Program-made: the position numbers and the translations under genes
From: Anthoceros angustus
Taxonomy: Eukaryota > Streptophyta > Anthocerotopsida > Anthocerotales > Anthocerotaceae
Assembly: GCA_010909165.1 (NCBI GenBank)
Contig: MU008198.1
Location: 186,001-250,000 of the forward strand
Direction of reading: 5' to 3'
DNA length: 64,000 bases
The notes under the pieces: model-generated
Told to the model about the DNA's origin: nothing
Seen by the model: the letters and a program-made list of their open reading frames with translations, nothing else
Databases searched by the model: none
Shown: one piece after another, positions 10,976 to 22,385 of the stretch
Numbering within the stretch: position 1 is the stretch's first letter
How the letters are laid out: the number at the start of each line of letters is the position of its first letter

Positions 10976-12954
10976 CTCCCCCATTTCTACAGTTTCTAAA
11001 GAATTTTTTAACCTCGGCTGACTTATTTATTCAACTTTTTTTGCCATGTTGGATTATCGATGTAAACAATAGTTTCCCATACACGATCATATACTTTAAT
11101 GTATCGTTCTCCAACGAATAGTTTCCTTTAGGGGTCTCCTCCCTCAATGCCCTATTGTGGTTGGGACCATGGCATCTTGTATCGTACATAATTTTTTTCC
11201 ATAGTTTGCAATATCCTACTTAAATGTTCAAAAAATAAATATGTTTTTTACCAAATAAAAAATAATATATATTAAATAATAAGAAAAAGAATTTTTTTTA
11301 GCCCACTAAGCAAGGATGACCGTCATGGGATTACAATAGGATAGGTTCCCTTGTTTTGGAGCTGTTAAGAACATGTAATAAAATATGTCATGTAATGTAC
11401 ATAGGTTGTCATAAAAATTATTTTGACTAGTGTAAAGCTAAACTAAAACCTTAACCGTTCGGCAGATCCATTAGCTTCGACATTTCCACATGTAAATTCC
11501 ACATTCGCTGGAAGCAAAATGTTGTAGTTCAAGAATTTGGGAAAGGAAAGAAATCTTATTTAGAAAACCCGCACATTCAAATAGTATACGCCAAAAGCCT
11601 CTCTTGTTTTGTTATAGATTAGACAAAAATAAATAAAATGATTTTCCTATTCCTAATCCATGTTACAAAGCCCACATGGATGAGGAATAAGCCGTTCGGG
11701 AGTCACCATCTGTCCATCTCAATCCTAAGGCGATGAGACCTAAGCCTCATTTGATTTGTGAGCATCTTAATCTTAACTTGAAAGGCATGTGAGTGCAAAG
11801 GTAGTGAGAAAGAATCAGCTTCTCATACTTAAGAGACTAAACAGAAGAGTTGGTTATATGTCTGAAGTTTTGTAAGTAGACATGGAATCAAATAAAAGAC
11901 AAATTTACACTTGGCTTGCAACTTATTCCTAATACATCTATTACCGTAGAATAGACCACGGTTAGGCACCTTCGTATTGAACCTCTTATTTTAAATTTTC
12001 TGACTGCTTAGCTAGGATATGTTATAGATATTTTATTTTAGGAATCAAATATATTATAATAAATATATAAATATTAAGTACATCAATAGGTATTTACTTG
12101 AGAAGATCGCTATAACAATTAGAACACCGAAGATACAATTAAAGAGGCGGAAGGGAGGGAGACGAAGGAAAGGAGAAAGAAGGGCAAGGAGGAGGATGGA
12201 AGTGTATTTTGCGAAAAATGTATCATGGGGGCGAATGCTCACTTGACTTCTTAGTCTATTGGATACTTTGTCCAAGAACAAGAAAACTACTTTGCTTTAT
12301 TCTCCACTCTATATCGTACTCTCAATATGCTGGCAAAACTGTTGCAATGAAAACTTCAAACCAAGGACAAATCTCAAATCTCAATCCTCTTTCCTAGAGT
12401 TGATAAAAAGGATTAAAGATAGCTTGCTCAACAAGGTGTTAAAGAGTACACTCTTATCCAGCAATCATGTGTTTTGCCCAAGCTCAAGAAGCACGTATGT
12501 TGTCCATGAAAGAAGTTGAGGATGACATTGCTGCAAATAAGTGATCAACCAATCAATTTGCAGGAAAAAAAAAAGACAACTTGCAAGAGTGGACTTAAAG
12601 GCGGATGCAGGGAGGGTGAATAAAAAACAAAGACTTAATCAAAATTAGGGTTTCACGTAGGAAACCTGGCCAATGGGAGGGTACATACAAGAGGTTGAGC
12701 AAGGGTTCTTTACATGGCTTTTTCACTCCATCTAGTACTTTGAAAGAAAATACGAATGGGCAATTGTGAGGGGAACAACATAAGGGGAGCATGACATCTT
12801 GCACTATATCTGAGTATTATTTTATTAATTAAAATTATTCAAATTCATACTCTTGTTGATTAATTTATGCTTCATCAGTTTAACCAAAAAATTCTGTGAC
12901 GCAACGACCAGCCGCGCAGTGCTGTTGGTGAAGACTGCAAGTTTGTTTTTGTTT

Positions 12955-13030
12955 TTACGGAGTCCCGAGTTCCCGAGTCCCGACTGAGCCCGGAGCCGGG
13001 ACCCCGGAACCCGGAACCCGGAACCCGGTC
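12955..13030. repeat. GC-rich minisatellite
   Basis: Short iterations of gagtcccga and then cggaaccc (cggaacccggaacccggaac) form a small tandem array upstream of the first GT92 gene. It may lie in the distal promoter; no function is inferred. Confidence 0.7.
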
Positions 13031-13516
13031 CGCGACTGGGTGCTGGGCGTGAGCAGCGCGCGTGTGATCCCTGAAACGTTGTTGGCCTGGTCCGTGCAGA
13101 TAACCGTACGAGGCGTTCGGCGATAGGATCGGAGAGTTGTGTGGCCATGTTCATATTTGCCATCCCAAGCCACTTGCGTCTGTGGACTGGGTGCAAACGA
13201 GTCTGCGCAGTAGTGCACGAAAGGCGCTTCTGGAGGGGTACACATTGTGCCTCGGGGGATCGGAGCGGGGGGTGGGTCCCGCCTCCGAGTTCCGACCGGC
13301 AGGGGGGCAAGAGGCCACTGCCTCTCTTCCCCGGCGCCGGGTGTGTCAAGAAGAGCGTTGGCTCGGACGGGCCTGCCGAGATGAGATGGAGCTGTGTGTG
13401 ATGGGATCTCTGTGAGAGTTTTGAGCCTGCCGTTGATGCAAGCGGAGGAAGGCGTGCGAGAGGCGCCGTGGCGGGAGGGACGCAGTAGCGAGGACTGCGT
13501 TGCCTGCGCGCCGAGT

Positions 13517-13580
13517 CACACATCTGCTTCTGCCTCGGCCTCTGCCTCTGCCTCTGCCGCGGCTGCGGCTGCGGGGCCTG
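13517..13580 (+). repeat. Pyrimidine-rich (TCTGCC)n / (GCGGCT)n tract in the presumed 5' leader
   Basis: A run of tctgcctctgcc units passes into gcggctgcgg units about 140-200 bases upstream of the GT92-A start codon. Such tracts are common in plant promoters and 5' UTRs. They create spurious Ser/Ala- or Pro/Leu-rich frames here that I do not treat as genes. Confidence 0.7.
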
Positions 13581-13713
13581 CATTTCCTCCTGCCCTGGCT
13601 TTTGCAATTGCAGCTCCCGGCGCCGCAGCAGCTGGCATTGCTCAGATCCGGCTCTTCCGCTCCGGCAGCTCCTCGCTGCGGCCGGGCGCCGGACCTCCCG
13701 AGGGCGCAGCACC

Positions 13714-15686
13714 ATGAGATGCAGCTCCAAAGTCAAGGTCCTGGGCCTGTCCCAGGCCAAAGTTTCCAAGCTGTGCAGGCGGGCGCGGCCCGTGGGCTGG
13801 GCGCTGCTGCTGGTTGCGGCGCTGCAGCTTGCGGCTCTCTACTCCGGGCTCTACGACATTGTGTCCTACAGCGAGGAATCCGCAGCTTTGAAGCGGGGGG
13901 AGGCAGATCCCGACGCTGCGCCGCCGCTGCGGCAGCTGACGCCGCTGGCTGGCCGGTTTGTGCACTTCAGTGCCTACAGGTGAGGGAGGCAGGGATTTGA
14001 TTTGATTTTGTTTTGTTTTGTTGTGCCATTCTCTGTCTGCTGGCTTTGCATCCCGCTGCATGGAGGCGGCCTGCTGTGCTCTAAATGTTGGATGGAATTG
14101 GAATGGGTGGAATTTGTCGGCAGGCAATCCCCCAAAGCCTTCTACGTCATCGGGCTGTACAACAGGAACCCGCGGGTGCCGGGGAATCCCGTGGATGCGT
14201 GCGTGTGGCGGGCGGGGGCGCGGAGCGGGAATGGGAGCGACCTGCGGTTGCATGAGCTCAACACCACGGCTGTGGTGCACTACATCAAGATGGACGAGCA
14301 CCGCGTCCCCTACGCGGTGGCGGTTGTCAAGTGCGAGTTTGAGAGGGATATCGGACCCGGCCTCGGGTCGGGAGGCCGGCTCTATCTCGACATCCCGACC
14401 TTTAAAAGGGTAAGCCATGTCCACAGCTCACCGCGTGCTACTGTTTGTTTCAGTCTGAGCCGGTGTTACTTGAGGGCGGCGTCATCACCATCGCCAGGGC
14501 ACATGCAGGGCTTTTCCAGGTACGGGAGGATCGAGTGGAGGTTCTCCAAGATGGAGACGGTGCTGGCACTCCGCGAGGAGCGCAACGGCTTCTCCGATTT
14601 TCAGGCCGTGGCGGTGAGGCCTTATCCGCACAAGTACGCCTTCTGCGGGCCTCCTATTGCAGGGAAGCATATTCGGCAATACTGGATCACGCACTGGCTG
14701 ACCTACCACATGTATATTATGGAGGGGAATGCACACTTCTTCTTCTACAACGTGGGCGGGCTCACGGAGGAAGCCCGGAATTTGTTGGATCCTTTTGTTG
14801 AAGCAGGATTTGTGACCATCACCGATGTGCTTGATGACGACCGGTACCCGTCTTGGTATCACGCGCAGGTGGGCCAGCTTCATATCAGATCTTTGCACCT
14901 TTGAAGTTGTTCTGCTTAACAAACTTCTGCTCTCACATTCTCTGCCTGGCTTTCTAACCATTTCCTCTTGCAACTTGTTGGAAGGCAGGTGCTATTTATC
15001 AACGACTGCTTGCATCGCACGCGCTTTGTCTCGGACTGGACTTTTTTTTTCGATTTGGACGAGTTGCTCTACTTCCAACCTCCGCTTACTCTGGGGGCCC
15101 TGCTTGAGGCCAACGCCGATGCAAGTTTCATGTCCTTGGGCAGCTGGCCTGTGGCCACCAGCGTATGTAGAGAAGCAAGGTTTGTCAATGAGTGGCCTCT
15201 TGAGCGGATGCTGTACAAGAAACAGCCCGGTCCTGAATGCAGGTAATCACAGGCTGTGCTTATTAGCAAACTTGTTCCACTTTGATTGAGGTAAAGGTTT
15301 GTGGGGTTGGCCCTGACAAGTGGTGCGGGGTGGGGTTGGCTTGGCTTGGCAGGGGCTCCCACAGCAGGTGGTTTTGTCCCGAGAATGCAGGGCGGAGGAA
15401 GTTCGTGTTGAACCCTAGGAAAGTGTTCACAGCAGGTGTGCACAGCCTCGTGGAACCAGAGAACCAGGATATCATATTGAATGCGACAACAGCCAGGATA
15501 GATCACTACCGGGGGATTCTATCCCTCCAAACCAAGGAGTGTACAAAGACCAGAGATGACAACATCACACCCTACCAAGACCGGCGTTTCTTCAGAAGAT
15601 ACTTCAGGGATGATACAATCCCTACCATTGTTGGCCAAGCCAGGCAGTCTGTGCCTCCAATGCTTGCGGATGCAGTTTTTGGGTGA
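13714..15686 (+). CDS. GT92 (DUF23) glycosyltransferase, galactan-synthase-like, copy A
   Basis: Five exons: 13714-13979, 14124-14409, 14551-14868, 14989-15242, 15365-15686. Phases (2,0,0,2) match copies B and C and give 481 residues. It is a type II membrane protein: a short basic cytoplasmic tail, then a hydrophobic anchor near residues 27-45. The catalytic GT92 region follows, with PHKYAFCGPPIAG, HFFFYNVGG, PSWYHAQ, then INDCLHRTRF and the DxD-type metal/nucleotide-sugar motif FDLDE at D312/D314, and a C-terminal NPRKVFTAGVH block. Plant members (GALS) are Golgi beta-1,4-galactan synthases that extend pectic galactan. The 3' acceptor of intron 2 (ctccaag) has a weak pyrimidine tract and is the least certain boundary. 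The frame reads through intron 2, so a retained-intron form is possible. Tandem with copy B, 1.76 kb downstream. Confidence 0.87.
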
Positions 15687-16436
15687 GGCGGTGTGACGGT
15701 TGCTGCTGCTCAAGCCTACTATGAGCATCAAGCATACCTTGTATACTAGAGATATTCATTCATTCTCGCGGGAACCGAGCAGACGAAGCTTCACTGCGGT
15801 GCTTCTCCAAAGGAGCTTGTACAAACATACATAATTCAAAGTAGGTTGAGAGGCGAGCTGGAAGGCCTGAGCAGGCCTGGAACGGGTGTTTGAGTGGGAA
15901 GGTTTTCTCATTGGAGGAGGTGGCATGTCAGACGTCGTGTATTCCGCTTTTCATGATTCGCACATACATGTCGGAACCTCTTCGCGTCCGCGACTATGTT
16001 ATTTATCGCTTGGACGTGCGAATTGGAGGTGGTTGCACAGTTTATTCCCAAAAAAGCAACAAGCCAATGCGATCCGAGGGAGATCAAGCCAATCCAGGGT
16101 AGGTGTCCAGTCTCATTCACCGTCCACTTTATATGCACAACAAATCCGAGCTGCTTTCTTTCACCGTCCACTGTACATGCACGAGGCCTGGCTGCTTTCC
16201 ACTCGGCGAACGGCCAGCGCTCTTATCATATGTGTGTGACTGTCTGTGGCTGCAGGCGGCCGTTTGGAGATCCTGTCCATCCGCAACGATCCCTTCAAAG
16301 AATTACATGTGCAGATGTGTCTACCGAGATAAAGATTTACAGATATTAAGCGCTTGTTGCCACGGTACGGCCTTGTGGGCCACAGTACGGCCTTAACAGC
16401 GACAGTACGGGTACGGCCTTCTGGGGAGCCGATTTG

Positions 16437-16545
16437 TACATACAGTATGTACAAATGTATGTACATATGTATGTATGATTATAATTGTATATATCCAGGC
16501 CAGTTTGCGCATATGTATGTACGTACATATGTATATGCTCGTACA
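16437..16545. repeat. (TATG/TACA)n microsatellite with self-complementary segments
   Basis: Runs of atgtatgtacatatgtatg are interleaved with the palindrome tatgtacgtacata. The tract can fold on itself or adopt cruciforms. It resembles ordinary plant AT-rich microsatellite DNA. Confidence 0.65.
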
Positions 16546-16770
16546 GATGCAGGTACGCAGTCAGGCCTACTGCACGTGCCAGTGCCTATGGCACAGCGCC
16601 GGGATCTGTCCCGTGTGGAAGGCTGTGAGAGCCGCATTGTTGCCAGAGCCTGATGACGCAATCGGTGTGACTTCCGATGGGCGATGGGCCATGGGCCGAT
16701 CGCCCTCCACAACATAAATGCTACTAGAAAGCCTCGAGAAATCCCACCCAATAGTCGATGTGACAAGGTG

Positions 16771-16798
16771 GTGACCGGCCGCCGGGGCGGCCGGTCAC
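16771..16798. repeat. 28-bp GC-rich perfect hairpin
   Basis: Arms GTGACCGGCCGCC (16771-16783) and GGCGGCCGGTCAC (16786-16798) are exactly complementary with only GG between them. A related imperfect form of the ggtgaccgg motif appears near 6616 and 16896. No T-run follows, and a eukaryotic terminator role is not expected. Function unknown. Confidence 0.8.
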
Positions 16799-17397
16799 TC
16801 CGCTCCATGCTCAGAAGTTATAACCCTTTTTCCCTTCACATGTTGGCCCGCACGTCGCACTCGCCTTCACCTTTGTGCCAAGGCCGCTGACCTTCGGTGA
16901 CCGGTGCAGCCAGTACCCGGTGGACAAGGCGAGGCCGATGTGTGTCATCAGTCCGTCCAGCTGTTGCGTGACGAGACCGCTGCTCTAACAGCTGCCTCCC
17001 TTTGTTGGCAAGCCCCGCCCGAGGCTCGAGTCCCGACCTCGCAGCCTGCTCGCTCTCGATCGGTTGACCGTCCCGCAGGCGCAACCAGCGTCATGAATTT
17101 CACGTACGGCTTCGGCTTCGGCTTCCTCCCGTTGCTTGGTTGCTTGCATCGGCGCCCACTTATCAAATCGGCCCGGCATGGCCCGCTCTTCCCTGCTGTA
17201 CGACCCGCCCCGTATCGATGCCATTGAGCATGGCCCGTGAAGCTCCGGGCAGGAAGCAATCACGTCCTGGATGTCCTGGATGACCCGTCCCCTTCCTCTT
17301 CCGCCCTCGCCAATGACCTACGCTTTCAAGGTGGGGGACAGCTCCGCCTGCCGGAAGCATCCACAAGGTCCGGGGATGCAGACATAGCGTGACGGAA

Positions 17398-17432
17398 GAG
17401 GACGAAGAGGAGGAGGAGGAGGAGGAGGAACG
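17398..17432 (+). repeat. (GAG/GAA)n purine tract just upstream of GT92-B start
   Basis: A gaagagga-gaggaggag run ends about 12 bases before the ATG at 17444, so it is probably within the 5' UTR of copy B. GAGA-type tracts are typical of plant leaders and promoters. Confidence 0.75.
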
Positions 17433-17443
17433 CTTGCGGTAGC

Positions 17444-19296
17444 ATGACCAAATGCGGGGCGCACGCTGTGCGGGACGTGCTTGTCACGGTCGCCCTCATG
17501 ACCGCCCTGCAGGTGGCCGCTGCCCTGTTCGGGCTCTACGGGAAGACGCGGCTTTTGTCCTCCGGCAGCTGCAGGGCTGGCAGGGATGGGCTCGCAGGGC
17601 CCCGCTCCTTCATGGGTCCCGAGGGGGACCTCCAGGCGTCCCCGCAGCAAAGGCAGTTCGTGGCCATGGGCCAGCCGCATTACCAATTCGTGCACTTCAG
17701 TGCCTACAGGTAAATCGCTGGGACTGTCTCTCAATTGTGAGTCCTGTCTGTGGCAATTCCGGCTCAGACAGAGGCTGAGAGCAGCAGGCACCTCCGGGCC
17801 TTGGGTGCAGGGAATCCCTCACCACGTTCTACATCGTCGGGCTGACATCACGCTTGACTCGGGAGTATGACAAGCCTGTGTACTCGTGCATCTGGCACCC
17901 TGGGGATGCCTCCGCTGTGGTGCCCAACACCACGGCCGAGGTGGACTACATCAGGCACGACGAGCATGACGTGCCTTATGGAGTGGCGGTGGTGAGGTGC
18001 GCCTTCAAGGAGAGTGTCGGATCTCATGGGTCAGGGGGGGGGCGGCTCTACATCACTGTGGCATCGGGGCCTCCAGTGGGGATGGTAGGAGGACCGTGTG
18101 GGGAATTTTGTGTGCCGTCTGGGGGAAGGGGCTGAGTCTGTGCTGGTGCTCTTTTGCTACAGGTGCAGCGGGTGTTGGTGAAACAAGAGGAACCCACCAG
18201 CGGTGCGGCAGATCTGGTCAGTAGGTCGAGGCCGTTCCGACACAAGTATGCCTTCTGCGGGCCCCCGATTGCGGGCGAGATCCGTCAGGACTGGATACAG
18301 CAGTGGCTCACCTACCATCTGCACGTTTTCAAGGGGCAGGCTCACTTCTTCTTCTACAATGTGGGGGGCCTGTCGGAGGCAGGACGGAAGCTGTTGGATC
18401 CCTTTGTGCAAGCAGGGTTTGTGACCATCACTGAAGTTATGGATGATCGCTTGTTTCCATCTTGGTACCACGCCCAGGTATCACCACACTTGTACTGCTT
18501 GCAACCTTGAGCTCAAACCACCAGCAGGCCAGGAGCAACAACAAGAAAGAGAGACTGAAACAGATTGGGTGTTGGGTGACTGTGTCCAGGTGTTGTTCAT
18601 AAACGATTGCCTCCATCGGACTCGGTTCCTCGCGGACTGGACGCTCTTGTACGACTTCGACGAGTTCCTCTACCTCGAGCCTGGTTTCACCATGGACTCT
18701 GTGCTGGAAGCCCACTCAAATGCCAGCATTCTCACACTTGGGAACTGGCCTGTGGGAACAGCTCACTGCAGGCCAGCAAGGAACGATGATGAATGGCCTG
18801 TTCAGCGGATGGTGTTCAAGAAGCAGCCTGGGCCAGAATGCAGGTAACTTCAAACTCTCACCTCGCCACCCCGGTCTCACCATAAGCAGTAGGTGAAGAT
18901 GCTATATATAGCACATGTATCCAAAAACGTTAACCTTCTCACCGGACAATGAACTTGTGAAGGAAACCCGAGGAGCACTCGATTTGGCTCTGCCCTGGGG
19001 CAATGGGACGTCGAAAGATGATCGTGAACCCCCTCAAAGTGTTCACAGCTGGCGTGCACCGGGCCATGAGGCCAAGCAGGAGCGAGGAGGAGCTTGATGC
19101 AGCCGTGGTGAGACTGGATCACTTCAGAGGAATGCTTTCGGCAAAGAGCAAATTGTGTCCACTCACATGGAACATGTCCGACCTTTCGGAACAATACTTC
19201 TCCTTGTATGTCAAGCCTGAGGACACTCTCTCCGTGGAAATAGCCCATGCCAGAGATTCTGTTCCCCTTCTCTACTTGACACATGCAAGAGTTTAG
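17444..19296 (+). CDS. GT92 (DUF23) glycosyltransferase, galactan-synthase-like, copy B
   Basis: Five exons: 17444-17709, 17811-18084, 18163-18477, 18590-18843, 18963-19296, giving 480 residues with the same intron phases as copy A. The hydrophobic anchor lies near residues 11-29 after a very short tail. The stem contains HYQFVHFSAYR, then DEHDVPYGVAVVRC, FRHKYAFCGPPIAG, HFFFYNVGG, SWYHAQ, INDCLHRTRF and the DxD-type motif YDFDE at D307/D309. The last exon holds WLCPG, GRRKMIVNPLKVFTAGVH and a C-terminal SVEIAHARDSVP segment shared in form with copy C. Short introns (78-119 bp) and clean phases argue for an intact gene. It is more similar to copy C than to A around exons 1 and 5. Expected Golgi role: transfer of galactose or a related sugar to wall polysaccharide; the substrate is not proven by sequence. 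Confidence 0.88.
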
Positions 19297-20410
19297 CTAC
19301 CCTTCTACCAAGTTCTCTCTTTTGTGGATGCGACCCTGCCAGATTAGTCCTTGCCGTTTGTGCTGAGGAGTAAAATTCTGGGGGAAAGAGACACGACTCA
19401 AGATTCTATCAGATGCCAAACATCCAGCCAGCTGCACCTGCTAAACGCAGGACAGTGCACCAGGCGGCAGCCATGGTCAAAGGAACCATAACAGTTGTGG
19501 GAGGGAGTGTGTTGTCAAACGAACTTATTTTACTACCCAACGAGCTGCGATCGTCGCCAGTCTGCTGTACGTCCAGGCGCGTTATAATGGTAGTTGTCAT
19601 GGCCACAGGCAGCTGGCATTCAGCATCCTGTCAAGGGTTCTTCTCCCTGCGCAAGTTGTTGCTGAATCGAGGGGCATCAATTTCGTTGCGCCCAGGCCTA
19701 GAGCAGGTGCGTCCCACGGGAGGAGGAGACCTGGAGCACTGCAATTGCCAAGTGCAGTGAGAGCAACCCTCCACGACGCCGGCCCGGAACGCGAAATTGC
19801 ATGCTTTTCCAGGAGAGCCTTTAAATGCACACATCTGGGTTATAGCACACTCTCTGGAGTGCCGTGTTTTCCTCGCTGATGCTGCCAATTCCTCTATTAC
19901 ACTATTCCATCACTGTAGATGGAGCCAATGTGATTCACGCTGTTTGCCCTTAAAAACTGGGCTTGCCAGCCACTTGCATGCCAGACACTTGTCCATCGGC
20001 ATTGAATGCGTCTTACCAGTCTTTTCCACCGGCGTTTCCACCGTATGGAAGACAGCATTGGACAGAACGAAGTGCCCTTACATGGCCGTGGGTCTACGCA
20101 GTCACCGCCCAGCTCAAGGATGGTCTGTCCAACCCACGGTGGAAGAGCGGTGATACCGCGAGGCGGGAACACCCACCGCCTTCGCCGATTCCACCTCGGA
20201 CACATCTGACTGACTTCACTATGGACAATGCCAAGCTAGGGGAGGACATCAGGCAGTTGAGCTGGCCTGATTGGCAGGGAGACAGGCTGCCCTGCCCAGC
20301 ACTGGCTCTACAACTGGAACTTCGAAGAGTCCTGAGTCGTGAGGAAGCCAGAGCGCAGGCTGTGCGGTTTCTCCCTTTCAAGCTCCCTGGAAGCCGTTCG
20401 TGGAGGAAGG
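19297..20410. other. Intergenic region between convergent GT92 copies B and C
   Basis: Shared 3' flank of two convergent genes. No domain is recognisable in the short frames on either strand. It presumably carries both 3' UTRs and polyadenylation signals. Confidence 0.45.
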
Positions 20411-22385
20411 TCACCTTAACCGATTCACCGATGATGACTTCAGATAACGTTGTGGAACAGAAATCCTGGCTTGAGCTATGGCTTCTGAGAGGGTCTCCTC
20501 AGGTTCCACGTAGAGCTTGGAGTATTTGGGGTTCCTGTGCTGGTCCGGGAAGCTGGAGACGTTCCAGGTATCAACGCACAGGGGTAATCTCTTGGAAAGA
20601 GCTCCTCGGAAGTGATCCAGTCTCACCACGGATGCATTCAGATGCACCTCGGCATTCATAGGCCTGACAGCGTGGTGGACAGCCGCTGCTGTTACCTTTA
20701 GAGGATCCAAGACCATTTTGCGACGGCCCCATAGTCTGGGACACAGCCACACAGAGAAGTCTTCGGGTTTCCTGTCCAAACAAAGCACATGAATGCAATG
20801 AGCCATCTGCCTGGATTGTCCTGTTCAAGCATCGGAGTGCATCGATATCACGACCATGATGCACATAGGAAAGCCCTGGAGACACTTCAACTTTTAAACA
20901 ATTTCCGGTCAGCCCTTACTTGCATTCAGGCCCCGGCTGTTTCTTGAAAACCATGCGCTGGATGGGCCATTCATCAGAATTCTTTGCGGGCCTGCAGTGA
21001 GACGTTCCCACCGGCCAGCTTCCCATGGTAACGCCTGTTGCATTCCCAGGAAGGTTTTCAAAAATACCCGCCAGTGTGAGGGGTGGTTGCAAGTAGATGA
21101 ACTCGTCAAAGTCGAAGAAGAAAGCCCAATTCGCAAGGAAGCGACTTCGATGAAGGCAATCGTTGATGAACAGCACCTACGGGGACGCCCATGAAACAGG
21201 CTCGATACCAGGTGTACATACATAACCAGCGCATGCAATGTCGACGGTCCCGCAAAGCAATTCAAGAAGGACGAGGTGTGCAAGAGTGGTACCAACCTGG
21301 GCATGGTACCAAGATGGATACACGAACTCATCAGCGAAGTTGGTGATTGTCAAAAACCCTCTTGAAATGAACGGCTCCAAGAGCTTAAGACCCTCCTCTG
21401 CGAGACCGCCCACATTGTAGAAGAAAAAATGAGCCTTCCCCTCCATGAGGTAAAGGTGATACGTGAGCCACTGCTGCAGCAGCTCATGGCTCACATTTCC
21501 TGCAAGCGGGGCGCTGCAGAAGGAATACTTGAACGGGGGAGGCCCTGCCGCCTGAGCAGCAAAGCTGCTATTCGCTCCTTCTTGCAGCACCATCGCCTCC
21601 TGAACCTGTGCGCTTTGCAATGGCGAGCAAGGGGGGTGTAAGTAAATATTGCAGCCAGCTTCAAGAATTCTCACCACTGTTGGACAATGCTTGGCCACAC
21701 GTTGGACTTGCTGCATACCGCTCCTTTAGGGGGCCCGGAGGACACAGAAAGATAGAGCCGGCCTCCGAGAGCATCAGCGCCCACCCGTTGACGAAACCTG
21801 CACTCCACCACCAGCACGCCGTAGGCAACATCGTGCTCGTCATACTTGATGTACTGCAGCTTGGCGGCGGTGGTGACGCTAGCGCTGGAACCCTGGTATG
21901 ACACATCCCCAGGACGCCAAACGCAATCGTAGACAGCCTTGTCATAATCACGCGTAATCCGCGAAGACAGGCCGATGACAAAGAAGGATGCGAGGGATTC
22001 CCTGCACATGCACCGAGCGGAATCGTTCAGATGCCGCAGAAGAGCACGGTTTGCCTGTACACAGCAGCAGAGGGGGAATCGTTCACCTGTAGGCGCTGTA
22101 CCGCACGAACTGGTAATGCGGCTGCCCCAAGGACGTGAGCTGCCTCTGCTCAGGAGGCTTCAAATCGGGAGCAGCATTGGAATCGCCCAGCAATTCCTGT
22201 CCACGAAGCGCACCGGGCTGGGGCTGGGGCTGGGGCAATCTGAAGCCCAGGACCACGGACGCGATGGCACTGGTGCACGACAGCAGACGGTGCTCGTGGT
22301 ACAGCCCCAAGAAGGCTGCCGACACCTGAAGAGCCGCAACCAGGACCGTGACCCGCACCGCAAGCTGCATCTTGCTGCTCGTCAT
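20411..22385 (-). CDS. GT92 (DUF23) glycosyltransferase, galactan-synthase-like, copy C
   Basis: Five exons on the minus strand: 22385-22087, 22001-21719, 21605-21297, 21176-20920, 20771-20411, giving 502 residues. The start at 22385 is the ATG aligning with copy B (MTSSKMQ...); the frame upstream has no ATG. The anchor is near residues 8-27, followed by a Pro/Gln-rich stem (PQPQPQPG). Catalytic landmarks are FKYSFCSAPLAG, HFFFYNVGG, SWYHAQ, INDCLHRSRF, the DxD-type motif FDFDE at D319/D321, and GRRKMVLDPLKV. The usual TAGVH block reads TAAAVHHAV here, a small departure from A and B. It ends with SEAIAQARISVP, matching copy B. All introns are GT-AG and 86-148 bp long. It is inverted relative to A and B, so the cluster arose by duplication plus inversion. 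Confidence 0.88.

Larger units (their letters stand above)
9249..12954. other. AT-rich intergenic region with decayed repeats
   Basis: No coding gene recognised over about 3.7 kb. Base composition turns AT-rich after about 9.8 kb, unlike the GC-rich genes on either side. It contains a diverged direct repeat (about 9985-10290) and an inverted-repeat structure (10431-10975), listed separately. The remainder holds only short shadow frames and A/T tracts. Confidence 0.5.
15687..17440. other. Intergenic region between GT92 copies A and B
   Basis: No coding gene recognised. It holds a roughly 49-bp tandem duplication near 16110-16200 (the phrase tttcaccgtccac repeated), short acggcctt repeats near 16360-16420, a TATG/CATA-rich microsatellite near 16437-16540 and a strong GC hairpin at 16771-16798. 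The distal part should contain the promoter of copy B. Confidence 0.45.

Noticed and set aside
13394-14000. Ser/Ala- and Pro/Leu-rich frames upstream of GT92-A
   Set aside because: Products of the (TCTGCC)n and (GCGGCT)n tract in the leader; no start context or domain.
14002-14904. A 300-residue single open frame in GT92 copy A
   Set aside because: It runs through introns 1 (partly), 2 and 3. Alignment with copies B and C and splice-phase agreement favour the five-exon model.
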